Shown: positions 1 to 6,704, counted from the first letter of the stretch. The stretch is DNA of 18,829 nt from JAMCZZ01 sp964363695 (GCA_964363695.1 CAYIJI010000018.1:1-18829); one strand, 5' to 3'. Numbers and translations are program-made. Notes: generated by a model from the sequence alone, not told the origin.

Positions 1-57
1 AATCTATTTTTAAGATTTCTCCACCCTCAGACAAGGCTGAGGAGTCGAAATGACAGC
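1..57 (+). repeat. REP-like palindromic repeat, left copy
   Basis: This stretch contains the hairpin CCTCAG/CTGAGG (25-30 with 37-42) and ends in GTCGAAATGACAGC. The same sequence occurs in inverted orientation at 17954-18010, with 55 of 57 positions identical by eye. The TGACA end lies about 30 bases upstream of the -35 box of the first promoter, the same arrangement as the second repeat and second promoter at the right end. It may extend beyond the left edge of the window. The REP-like label is by structure; no associated transposase (RAYT) gene is in the window. Confidence 0.75.
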
Positions 58-85
58 TGCGAGTGAGTGGTTACGCTCATTTTTA

Positions 86-114
86 TTGACAGAATATAAC
101 ATTCGTGCTATAAA
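86..114 (+). promoter_or_regulatory. Sigma-70-type promoter of the left leader gene
   Basis: A perfect -35 box TTGACA (86-91) is followed by a 17-base spacer and a -10 box TATAAA (109-114), preceded by TG one base upstream (extended -10). Transcription should start near 121, at the conserved GACCGCTAG that opens the leader RNA. The right-hand copy at 18085-18113 keeps the spacing and the CGTGCTATAAAC core. Confidence 0.85.
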
Positions 115-120
115 CGAATA

Positions 121-233
121 GACCGCTAGTCTCGTCTGATTGTATTAGGCAAGCTAACAGTTGCACCCTGACTGGGTCTTCCTAGAAGATACCAGAAACA
201 GTATATCCCGACAAGGGAGAGGAGGTTATACAA
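121..233 (+). promoter_or_regulatory. Structured 5' leader RNA, copy A (unrecognised family)
   Basis: The leader has three hairpins and ends in a strong Shine-Dalgarno site. Stem I pairs 131-140 with 144-153 around loop UGU. Stem II pairs 172-181 with 185-195, with one bulged A. Stem III pairs UCCC 206-209 with GGGA 215-218 around loop GACAA. Between stems I and II lies the invariant CTAACAGTTGCACCC. AGGAGG (220-225) sits 8 bases before the ATG. A close copy is found at 18120-18233. There is no U-tract after any hairpin, so control by attenuation is unlikely; translation control, RNA stability or protein binding fit better. It does not match a riboswitch class that I can recognise. Confidence 0.65.
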
Positions 234-1094
234 ATGTGGCTGGTTGATTTGATCCGAGAGCGGGTCCACAGCAAGTGCAGAAGAGATGTGAACATTATGT
301 CTTTCCAGCACTTTGAGGAGATACGGAGCCTCAAGAAAGAGATTTCTAACATAAAGTACACAACGGAAAGAATGTGTGGCAGGTTGTTTTATCTGATCGC
401 AGGAAACATTGGTTCTTCGGTGAAGAGCAGCGATCCGAACTTAAAGGTGATTAAAGACCTGATCAAGGTCTACTTTGATCTTCGAGGGTGGATAGAAGTC
501 GATTCAATCAAGAACGATTGGCTATCCCACCTTGACTACATCGCTTGGGAGCTCTGGGAAAAAGGGTTGACCGAACAATTGAAAGAAATCCATAAGCAGA
601 TGTCGGAAGAGGAGTTAACTTCCGAGCAATCACTGCTCGCCCACTATTGGGCAATGAATGCCGGATGGGACAATAATCCTAGCGATTTCTCCCTGACTGC
701 TACTATGACCTTCACGTCTGAGTATGCAAACTCAAGGATAAAATCCTATCCGTTCGCTTCCGAGAAAGACTTTCTACTGCTCCGACTAAAACACAAGACA
801 TGTGTTTGGGGAAGTGAGCTCGTGTTGGAGGATCGGGACTTAATGTCCACCTTTAGCTCAAAGAAAGCTCGGAAAATCGTCGATCGACTCATGGAGTTCG
901 AGGCTGACAAGGAGGAGATAAGGCAAATCCTTTCCCTTCATCGGGAAGAGATGAGCCGGATTCAAGCACGGTTGGAAAATGCGATTAAGGAAGATCCCTC
1001 TACATCGTACAGTCGCGGCTTGGATGAATGCCGTCTTTCGATCATCTCTAAGTCGATTTCGGAGCTCGAGTCTCTTTTGCAAGAGTTAGAATGA
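234..1094 (+). CDS. Hypothetical protein of unknown function, 286 aa
   Basis: I do not recognise this protein. It looks soluble and largely helical, is rich in charged residues, and has no signal peptide, membrane span or catalytic motif that I can name. Charged helical stretches lie near residues 24-45 and 210-286, the latter possibly coiled coil. The ATG at 234 is supported by AGGAGG with 8-base spacing and by the strong promoter and structured leader directly upstream. Its G+C content is visibly higher than that of the minus-strand genes, and it resembles the partial gene at 18234 in this and in its leader, so both may belong to one regulon or gene class. It ends in TGA and is followed by two hairpins, the second a clear terminator, so it is a single-gene transcript convergent with metK. 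Confidence 0.8.
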   Translation: MWLVDLIRERVHSKCRRDVNIMSFQHFEEIRSLKKEISNIKYTTERMCGRLFYLIAGNIGSSVKSSDPNLKVIKDLIKVYFDLRGWIEVDSIKNDWLSHLDYIAWELWEKGLTEQLKEIHKQMSEEELTSEQSLLAHYWAMNAGWDNNPSDFSLTATMTFTSEYANSRIKSYPFASEKDFLLLRLKHKTCVWGSELVLEDRDLMSTFSSKKARKIVDRLMEFEADKEEIRQILSLHREEMSRIQARLENAIKEDPSTSYSRGLDECRLSIISKSISELESLLQELE

Positions 1095-1108
1095 GTAACG
1101 AAACCCTC

Positions 1109-1131
1109 CATAGCAGCGGATAACTGCTATG
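1109..1131 (+). other. Hairpin between the stop codon and the terminator
   Basis: CATAGCAG (1109-1116) and CTGCTATG (1124-1131) form a perfect 8-bp stem with a 7-base loop. It lies 14 bases after the stop codon at 1094 and directly before the terminator. Without a U-tract it is not itself a terminator; it may protect the 3' end of the mRNA. Confidence 0.6.
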
Positions 1132-1136
1132 CAACC

Positions 1137-1173
1137 GTGACCCCAGCCAAAAGGCGGGGGTCACTTTCTTTTT
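1137..1173 (+). terminator. Rho-independent terminator
   Basis: GTGACCCC (1137-1144) pairs with GGGGTCAC (1157-1164), and the inner GCC/GGC closes an AAAA loop, with one A-G mismatch between the two parts. The stem is followed by TTTCTTTTT (1165-1173). The U-tract exists only on the plus strand, so it ends the gene at 234-1094 rather than metK. Confidence 0.9.
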
Positions 1174-1190
1174 AGAAGATCAAGATTAAT

Positions 1191-2355
1191 TTAGGTTATT
1201 TTTTTAACCTTTTCCCATGGTAAATCAAGCTCAGGACGACCGAAATGTCCGTAAGCAGCGCATTGTCGATAGATCGGCCTTCTTAGTTTTAGATTTTTGA
1301 TAATCATTCCAGGACGAAGATCGAAATTTTGCTCTATCTTTTTAGCGATTTCTTCATCGGAAATTTTGCCAGTTTCAAAAGTGTCTACATAAACGGAAAG
1401 AGGTTCCGGTTTTCCAATGGCATAAGCAAGCTGAACTTCACATTTATCAGCCAAGCCGGAAGCGACAATACTTTTTGCAACCCATCTGGCCGAGTATGCT
1501 CCGGAACGGTCAACCTTTGAGGGATCCTTACCGGAGAAAGCGCCGCCGCCATGGCGGGCATAGCCTCCATAAGTGTCAACGATGATTTTTCTTCCGGTCA
1601 GACCAGTATCGCCTTCAGGACCGCCTATCACGAATTTGCCGGTAGTATTAACATAAATCTTAGTTTTAGAATCAATTTTGTGGCCATAATCATTAAGAAC
1701 CGGCTCGATCACTTTCTTAGTTATTTCCTCTCTTAATTTTTTTTGCTCTTTATATTCATCATGTTGTGTGGCAATAAGAACCGTATCAACTCGTGCGGGC
1801 TTGCCATCAACATATTCAACCGTAACTTGGGATTTTCCATCTGGCCGCAACCCTTTAACTATGTTTTTCTTTCGCACTTCCGCCAACCTTTGGCATAATC
1901 TTTGAGCTAAAATTATCGGAAGCGGCATCAGCTCGGGCGTTTCATTGCAGGCAAAACCGAACATTAGACCTTGATCCCCAGCACCTAAATGCTCTAAATC
2001 TTCCTTTACTATTTTGCCTTCTTCCGTCTTTCTAAAACTATCAACTCCCTGAGCAATGTCTGATGACTGCTCTTTAATAGCAGTCATAACACCGCTTGTT
2101 TGGTGATGAAAACCGCAGCCATCATAGCCAATATCTTTTATAACCCCTCTTGCAATCTTCGCCATATCAACATATGCGCTCGTTGTAACTTCGCCGGCAA
2201 TAATACAGACTCCATTAGTCAACAAAGTCTCAACGGCAACACGTGATTTCTCATCTTTTTCTAATAACGCATCAAGTATCGCGTCAGAAATCTGATCGCA
2301 CATCTTGTCAGGGATGACCTTCTGTTACCGACTCTGAAGTGAACAGTCGTTTCAT
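1191..2355 (-). CDS. metK: S-adenosylmethionine synthetase, frameshifted near the N-terminus
   Basis: MetK makes S-adenosylmethionine from methionine and ATP in the cytoplasm. The body is full length and typical, with GAGDQG, the GGGAFSGKDPSKVDRS block and the C-terminal AAYGHFGR. The true start is the ATG at 2355, whose frame encodes the family N-terminus MKRLFTSESVTEGHP. It then meets TGA at 2310-2308 because one extra base lies in 2310-2313 (CCCTGAC where CCTGAC is needed). After the shift the frame continues DKMCDQISDAILD, giving 387 aa. Starting at the internal ATG 2303 would remove the catalytic GHPDK histidine and aspartate, so that product should be inactive. AAAGGAG with 8-base spacing lies inside the end of the endonuclease gene, whose TGA overlaps the metK ATG. 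Expression is governed by the upstream SAM-I riboswitch. The shift is an assembly error, a real mutation, or less likely programmed +1 frameshifting. Confidence 0.93.
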
Positions 2356-2777
2356 TGGGCCAACTCCTTTCTGAAGCTCAAAGCTTCTTGATAAATAATA
2401 AATTTTCGAGATAAGTATAAGTCGGCATCCTCATAAATCCATTGAGCCAATTTTAAACCTCTCCGACATGAATACCGTAGCAAAAAACAGCTATTTTTAG
2501 TTTTAGTTATTCTTGATTTTACTTCTAACTTTTTAAATATTTTTTCCTCAAGTACAACAATAAAGTCTCTTGATCTCGAGCATACTGACAACTCGAAATA
2601 TGGGCTTCTTGGTCTTTTAAAATATCTTAGCGATCCGTCTCCATCAATATATCCTCTGATAAAATCTTTAAGATACATTTCAGGTAAATCTGGGAATTTA
2701 ATAATAAGCGATTTTCTTGGCACAATGCCAAATTTCATTAAGTCTTGACAGATCTGCTTACTATTTACAATCAACAA
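2352..2777 (-). pseudogene. LAGLIDADG homing endonuclease, C-terminal half (frameshifted)
   Basis: This is the second half of a two-motif LAGLIDADG endonuclease. The second motif reads FIRGYIDGDGS (residues 39-49 of this fragment) and keeps its acidic residue. LIVNSKQICQDL at the start continues directly from SYRLIV in the upstream fragment once a 7-bp tandem duplication is removed. The only start codon at its 5' end is a TTG inside that duplication with no convincing ribosome site, so it is not an independent gene. Its TGA overlaps the metK ATG, and its last codons contain the metK Shine-Dalgarno site. Confidence 0.85.
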
Positions 2778-3210
2778 TCAAGCGATAAGATTTTGTAGAA
2801 CCACTGTACAATAACGGTTTAGTGCTTTTTAATAATTTTCTGATTTTTTCCAAGTGATCCACATCTTTCTCTGCTGCCGTGATAGTTAAAGCATTGTATT
2901 TCTTGTCTCTGTTCCATGAGACATTTCCATCCGCACTGATATATCCTAATACATAGAACATTTCTGGCGACGTGCTTCTGAAATAACCTTCATCAGCCGT
3001 ATGCTTCTTAAAAGAAAACCCCAGGCTCTTTGCCCACTTATTCACCGTTGTTTTTCCAATTTTTAATCTTCGGGCAATTTCCCTTTGCGAAATTTTTCCA
3101 AAAAAATCACAAATATATTGCCGGCAATATATTTTATATGGATCATTAATATCAACGTTTTCTAAGTTTTTAGGTTTGTCTTGTATCATTGTCTCGAACG
3201 ATCCTAACAC
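2761..3210 (-). pseudogene. LAGLIDADG homing endonuclease, N-terminal half with helix-turn-helix
   Basis: The fragment carries a helix-turn-helix (about residues 36-66, SQREIARRLKIGKTTVNKWA) and then the first LAGLIDADG motif, VLGYISADG (residues 87-95). The frame breaks at a 7-bp tandem duplication and ends at TAG. With one repeat unit removed, the two halves form one 283-aa protein with two LAGLIDADG motifs, the usual monomeric layout. The GTG at 3210 lies only 3 bases after AAAGGAG; the ATG at 3189 is an alternative start. The gene follows the riboswitch terminator directly, so its transcription would be SAM-controlled. It is neither an intein nor an intron ORF, because the complete metK N-terminus follows it. 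Confidence 0.87.
2768..2781. repeat. 7-bp tandem duplication that breaks the endonuclease gene
   Basis: CAATCAA occurs twice head to tail (2768-2774 and 2775-2781). Removing one copy restores the reading frame through SYRLIVNSKQ, joining the two endonuclease halves. A slipped-strand duplication is the simplest cause. Confidence 0.9.
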
Positions 3211-3221
3211 TTTCTCCTTTC

Positions 3222-3245
3222 AAAAAATCACGCCCTGAGGCGTGA
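3222..3245 (-). terminator. Riboswitch-controlled rho-independent terminator
   Basis: On the minus strand TCACGCC (3245-3239) pairs with GGCGTGA (3234-3228) around a 4-base loop and is followed by six T residues (3227-3222). It starts a few bases after the P1 stem of the SAM-I aptamer, the usual position of the expression platform. Ligand binding should favour termination before the endonuclease and metK. Confidence 0.92.
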
Positions 3246-3250
3246 AATTA

Positions 3251-3365
3251 ATTATCTTTGCCTTTTGGCATTGGATTTAGCACCCATTCGATTTCGCTTT
3301 CGCTACACTCAGGGTTGCTGGGCGATCAACGAGCCAATTCTCTCCCGCCACTCTTGATAAAATAT
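3251..3365 (-). promoter_or_regulatory. SAM-I (S-box) riboswitch aptamer
   Basis: The minus-strand sequence follows the SAM-I pattern in order: UUAUCAAGAG (3360-3351); a GGCG...CGCC P2 arm containing UUGGCUC; CAGCAACCC; P3 closed by ACCC/GGGU; GGGUGCUAAAUCC; a P4 hairpin GCC-AAAA-GGC; then AAAGAUAA, which closes P1 with UUAUC. A terminator follows at once. SAM-I riboswitches turn off SAM and methionine genes when SAM is abundant, which matches metK downstream. I could not identify a convincing promoter: TTGACT at 3410-3405 has no good -10 partner, and TTGACA at 3381-3376 would place its -10 inside the aptamer. Confidence 0.92.
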
Positions 3366-3424
3366 TCAGTTGTTATGTCAACGGTAACAGATTGGTAATC
3401 ACATAGTCAAATAAAAATAGGGAC

Positions 3425-3766
3425 TTATAGTTCTTTGATGATTTTTTCTATTTGAGATTTAAAAATTGGGATATCGCCTTGAACAGTATCCCATACTTTT
3501 TCTGCATCTACTCCGAAATACTCATGTATTAAAATGTTTCTCATGTCGACGGCGTCTCGCCAATTCACTTCTTGATATTTTTCCTGTGTATTTTTTTCAA
3601 TTTTATTTGCAGCCTCTCCTATCACGGCCATTTCATAATATACTTGTCGTTGCAATGGAATACTATTCACAAATTTTTCTCTTGAAACACCAAAAACAAA
3701 CTGCTCTATCAGTTCGATTGCTTCATAAATATGAATTATTCTTAATTTATCTTTTTCGCCTGCCAT
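3425..3766 (-). CDS. HepT-like HEPN-domain ribonuclease toxin (DUF86)
   Basis: This 113-aa protein matches the HepT/DUF86 family in length and layout. The HEPN catalytic motif RxxxxHxY is present as R76-NILI-H81-E-Y83. In studied family members this motif forms the RNase site of a dimer, and the tyrosine is AMPylated by the partner MntA to silence the toxin. The conserved YYEMAVIGEAANKI segment (about 43-56) is also typical. It overlaps the end of the upstream mntA-like gene by 20 bases, so the two are co-translated, antitoxin first. The pair sits between the metK riboswitch and the sugar cluster and could act as a stand-alone toxin-antitoxin module. Confidence 0.88.
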   Translation of the reverse strand: MAGEKDKLRIIHIYEAIELIEQFVFGVSREKFVNSIPLQRQVYYEMAVIGEAANKIEKNTQEKYQEVNWRDAVDMRNILIHEYFGVDAEKVWDTVQGDIPIFKSQIEKIIKEL

Positions 3767-4055
3767 ATAATACCCTCATTGTCTTAAATATTTCCTCTTT
3801 CATCAAAGGATGCAAAGCACCAATAGTAACTAAATCGATCTCTTCTCCAAGCAGATTTTCTACTTGATCTCTCGCTCTAAAAAGCTTAGAAAAAGGGACT
3901 GGATAGCGTTTGTCAAACTCGACTAAAAAATCATAATCGCTGTCAGGGCGAGCTGTGCCTTTGGCGCGGGAACCAAAAATAGCGGCAAAAACAATATTGT
4001 TTTTTCGCATCACACGAATCAGTTCTTCCTTGTTTGTGATGTCGATATCTTTCAT
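3747..4055 (-). CDS. MntA-like minimal nucleotidyltransferase antitoxin
   Basis: This 102-aa protein is a minimal nucleotidyltransferase of the MNT/MntA type. The family signature GSx10DxD is present: G28-S29-R30, then D40-Y41-D42, followed by FLVEF. EEIDLVT further on is also typical. The known partner role is AMPylation of the HepT tyrosine, which neutralises the toxin. The downstream HEPN gene overlaps it by 20 bases. Its ATG lies about 10 bases after a strong -10 box, with no Shine-Dalgarno site, so the mRNA is probably nearly leaderless. Confidence 0.88.
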   Translation of the reverse strand: MKDIDITNKEELIRVMRKNNIVFAAIFGSRAKGTARPDSDYDFLVEFDKRYPVPFSKLFRARDQVENLLGEEIDLVTIGALHPLMKEEIFKTMRVLYGRRKR

Positions 4056-4064
4056 AATAAGTTT

Positions 4065-4093
4065 ATTATATTAAATATGTTCGGATTTATCAA
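4065..4093 (-). promoter_or_regulatory. Promoter of the MntA/HepT pair
   Basis: On the minus strand TTGATA (4093-4088) is followed by 17 bases and a consensus -10 box TATAAT (4070-4065). The expected transcription start is near 4058, two or three bases before the ATG at 4055. The palindrome AATAA-AC-TTATT (4067-4056) spans the start region and could bind a regulator; that is a guess. Confidence 0.75.
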
Positions 4094-4115
4094 TGACTGG
4101 TTGTCAGTAACGTTT

Positions 4116-6377
4116 TTACTTTTTTACTAATACCAAATCAGCAATGGCATTTTCACCTGAAATATTTTTAATTTCAATATCTGTCTTGCCATTTAAATTA
4201 ATACTTCCGATATTTTTCCAAATAAATTTCTCATCTCCAAGATCCTTTTGAATACTTAATTCATAATTCATAATTCTTAATTCTATCTCACCGGGCTTTC
4301 CGCCCGTGAGATATCTCGCCCACACTTCATAATTTCCTTTTTCCTCGATTTTTCCGCTCAATATAGAGCCCGCTTTGTCAGTATAAATAAAGTCTTGCCT
4401 TAACTGCGTAAAAAGGTGTTTGCGCCAAAAATCATACCGCCCCCGGCTCCAACCGTCTTTATAATAGGCAGAGTTCGTGGCCCAATCTGTGAGCTGAAGC
4501 TGGCTGATTGCTGAACCTTGCCTACCGGCAGGCAGGTTGCTGAATTGTCCCGCATTCTGAACGGGATCCCGCCGAGGCGGTGACTGAATTGCTGGCTTGC
4601 CTGTGATTTCATAATTTCGACCAATTCGTATTTTCGTAGTAGGATCTTCTTTGTAGATCAAGACATTCTCTCCAAACTGCTTTTCCAACTTAAGTCCAAC
4701 TTTGGATTCAGTTAGTACTTTCAGATCAGTATTATTCCATTTCTTCACAACGGCCGGATCTTTTTCCCTCCATAAATTAGAGGCGCCGGAGTATTTGGTT
4801 TCGGTATCCAATCGCAAGACCACACAATCGACATCGCCCTCTTGCATTAAACTGGCAAATTCTCCGTTATCGCCTTTCTCATAAAACTCCGAAACCAGCT
4901 CGTTGCGGTAAAACATCTCTTCGCTCGGCAAAACCAAAACGGAAGCGCCGTCAGTTAAATATTTTACCCCGAGAGATTGGGCCAAAACATCGGAGTTCGA
5001 CGCGCCGGGAGTTTTGTCGTTCTTAAAATACACAAAACCCAATCCAGGCGGATAATAAATCTTCTTGCAGTAATTTTTGTCTTCCTTAAAAAATTGGTCG
5101 AGTTCACTGTATTCGCTTGGAATTTTCTGCAGCTTTAAGTAACCGGCATAATCAAAAGTAAGGTAAGGGGCTATGATAAAAATGGCGCTGCCGGCAAACA
5201 ACGTCCTTAGCCCCGTTCTGATTGGTGTTGACAACTGACAACTGACAACTGACAACTTCAAATTGGAAATCCGATTCCATAGCCAATCCAAACCAAACGC
5301 AAACAAAACACAAAGTGAAATTGCGTATAAGAATTCAAAATGATAAACCTCCCGAAACACGGCAATTTGAGGGAAATGATTAAAAAACCAAGCGTAGAAG
5401 GCGCCGAAAATGCCGACCGGACCCTTGGCAAAAGGCAGTACGATGAGGGAAGAGATAAGAAAAGTCAGAACCAGTTCTCTGTTTTTCTTGTTGAATATGG
5501 CACAAAACGCCACAAACCAAACAAGGAGCCAGCCTGCTAAATAAAGCTTTTCGTGAGCGAGTGAATAGAAAAAGAAATAAGTAATATGATGGTCAGAGAG
5601 CATAAAAATATTGCGGAAACTATGAGGAAGATTGGCAATGAAGCTTAAGGTCGTGGCCGATCCGCCTGATGTCATTTCCAAGTTCCTTTTTTGCCTTAGC
5701 GCTAAAATTATCCAAGGCATATTCACTAAGAGAAACCCCAAAAATACATATGCAATGCTCTTGACCCTAATGGGGAAATTTTTATTAAACAATGTGATTG
5801 CCAAATTCACAAAAAGTATTAAGCCAACCAAAAGACCTGCCTGAACTTGGGCAAAGATAAGAGACATTAAAATACCTAAGATCAAAAAGCGTTTGATTTT
5901 GTTTTTAGAGTTAGAATTAAAATAATAATCCAGAAAAAATGGCAGTACTGCATAAGCAAAAAGCGACCAAATGAATCCAACGATGGTTCTTATAAAAATA
6001 TAAGGTGTAAACGCATAAGCTATACCGGCGATCATAGCTATCGGGTATGATTTTGTACGATTGAAGATAAATCTATAGAAACCATAGCCGGCACAAGCAT
6101 GAATAGCTATAATAAAGACTTTAAAAAATATTTCCGGAGATAATCCCAATAACCCTATCACCCCAAAAAGAACTGATGCATTTTGGCTTAACATGCCCAG
6201 TAAGCTAAACGAACTATCACCGAATAATCTATTCCATAATTCTATAGTATTTATGAGCGGCCATACCCAGTCATATTTAAAAGGCAAGGCAAAATCAAAA
6301 AGATATCGGGATAAAAATGAAAAAGGAACAGCTAAGCACCAGAGAAAGATGTTATATTTTTTCCATCCCGCTTTCAT
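4116..6377 (-). CDS. Large GT-C/YfhO-like multi-span membrane protein
   Basis: A 753-aa membrane protein. About ten or more hydrophobic spans fill residues 1-400. They are followed by a large, mostly hydrophilic part (about 420-753) expected outside the membrane. Its end resembles a beta-sandwich carbohydrate-binding fold (GNYEVWARYLTGGKPGEIELRI). The layout matches GT-C glycosyltransferases or flippase-like proteins that use lipid-linked sugars at the outer face; no donor or acceptor can be named. The ATG overlaps the previous TGA by ATGA. It is the last gene of the cluster. Three segments are repeat-derived: SVVSCQLS (heptamer array, 5229-5256), QFSNLPAGRQG (4517-4586 region) and ELRIMNYELS (4258-4284). 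They lie in soluble or loop parts and keep the frame. Confidence 0.8.
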   Translation of the reverse strand: MKAGWKKYNIFLWCLAVPFSFLSRYLFDFALPFKYDWVWPLINTIELWNRLFGDSSFSLLGMLSQNASVLFGVIGLLGLSPEIFFKVFIIAIHACAGYGFYRFIFNRTKSYPIAMIAGIAYAFTPYIFIRTIVGFIWSLFAYAVLPFFLDYYFNSNSKNKIKRFLILGILMSLIFAQVQAGLLVGLILFVNLAITLFNKNFPIRVKSIAYVFLGFLLVNMPWIILALRQKRNLEMTSGGSATTLSFIANLPHSFRNIFMLSDHHITYFFFYSLAHEKLYLAGWLLVWFVAFCAIFNKKNRELVLTFLISSLIVLPFAKGPVGIFGAFYAWFFNHFPQIAVFREVYHFEFLYAISLCVLFAFGLDWLWNRISNLKLSVVSCQLSTPIRTGLRTLFAGSAIFIIAPYLTFDYAGYLKLQKIPSEYSELDQFFKEDKNYCKKIYYPPGLGFVYFKNDKTPGASNSDVLAQSLGVKYLTDGASVLVLPSEEMFYRNELVSEFYEKGDNGEFASLMQEGDVDCVVLRLDTETKYSGASNLWREKDPAVVKKWNNTDLKVLTESKVGLKLEKQFGENVLIYKEDPTTKIRIGRNYEITGKPAIQSPPRRDPVQNAGQFSNLPAGRQGSAISQLQLTDWATNSAYYKDGWSRGRYDFWRKHLFTQLRQDFIYTDKAGSILSGKIEEKGNYEVWARYLTGGKPGEIELRIMNYELSIQKDLGDEKFIWKNIGSINLNGKTDIEIKNISGENAIADLVLVKK
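4258..4284. repeat. Heptamer tandem repeat inside the membrane protein gene
   Basis: AATTCAT occurs twice, then AATTCTT and a partial AATTCT, about four units of seven bases. It encodes the ELRIMNYEL-type peptide in the 753-aa protein. The array is not a multiple of three, so gain or loss of one unit would shift the frame. Confidence 0.75.
4517..4586. repeat. Dense palindromic repeat block coding for LPAGRQG
   Basis: The block contains CCTACCGGCAGGCAGG (encoding LPAGRQG on the minus strand), CCCG/CGGG arms around TTCTGAA-like sequence, and the hairpin CCGCC-GA-GGCGG. Its G+C content is far above that of the surrounding gene. Such palindromes are common interspersed repeats in Patescibacteria; here the reading frame stays open across them. 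Confidence 0.7.
5229..5256. repeat. Four exact heptamer repeats (TGACAAC x4) in a coding sequence
   Basis: TGACAAC is repeated four times without mismatch (28 bp) and encodes SVVSCQLS in a loop after the membrane spans of the 753-aa protein. Because 28 is not a multiple of three, a change of one unit would disrupt the gene, so the locus could be phase variable. Confidence 0.9.
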
Positions 6378-6703
6378 TCGTTCCTATCCTTAATATATTC
6401 TCCTATTGAAGAAATGAGCCAAACAATTATGAAAAAATAGGCAAAAACCGCAGCGATTTCGGCGTAATGTTCTCGATTAATAAAAATTAGAAAAGGTATC
6501 AGGAAGATAGAAAACAAGACCGCTAAAAAAATCTCCTTTTTCTTTATCGGTTGAAGTATAAGCCAGACGGTAACAGCAAAAATCGCAATGTATTTAATAT
6601 CCCAGTTCAAATGGGAAGTTAAAATAACGGAGAAGAACACCAGAAAAAGATCGAATAACTTATTCTCGGCTGCAAATTTTAACAGTTTTCTTATTTGAAT
6701 CAT
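6374..6703 (-). CDS. Small multi-span membrane protein, unknown function
   Basis: This 109-aa protein is almost entirely hydrophobic, with three or four predicted membrane spans (about residues 15-30, 35-50, 55-72 and 80-97) and a charged C-terminus EYIKDRNE. No family is recognisable. It starts two bases after the stop of the upstream gene, and its TGA overlaps the ATG of the downstream 753-aa protein, so the three are translated together. A helper role for the neighbouring large membrane proteins is possible but unproven. Confidence 0.7.
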   Translation of the reverse strand: MIQIRKLLKFAAENKLFDLFLVFFSVILTSHLNWDIKYIAIFAVTVWLILQPIKKKEIFLAVLFSIFLIPFLIFINREHYAEIAAVFAYFFIIVWLISSIGEYIKDRNE

Positions 6704-6704
6704 A

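Noticed and set aside
121..233. The leader as a T-box, preQ1 or other known riboswitch, or a tRNA-like RNA
   Set aside because: The T-box antiterminator sequence is absent, no cloverleaf forms, and the conserved blocks do not match riboswitch consensus sequences I know; left as unrecognised.
858..1082. Antisense 74-aa frame within the gene at 234-1094, and other overlapping frames in the large genes
   Set aside because: They lie wholly opposite well-supported genes and lack ribosome sites or recognisable protein features.
2308..2310. TGA recoded as glycine (code 25) in metK
   Set aside because: Reading TGA through does not restore the frame, and several cluster genes end normally in TGA with the next ATG overlapping.
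2352..3210. The endonuclease region as an intein in MetK or as an intron ORF
   Set aside because: The complete MetK N-terminus (MKRLFTSESVTEGHP) follows the endonuclease stop, and no splice motifs or split exon are present.
3376..3381. TTGACA as the -35 box of the metK promoter
   Set aside because: A 17-base spacer puts the -10 box inside the SAM-I aptamer and the hexamer there (ATCAAG) is poor.
5229..5256. Tandem repeats as a CRISPR array
   Set aside because: Units are seven bases, contiguous and without spacers, and no cas gene is present.
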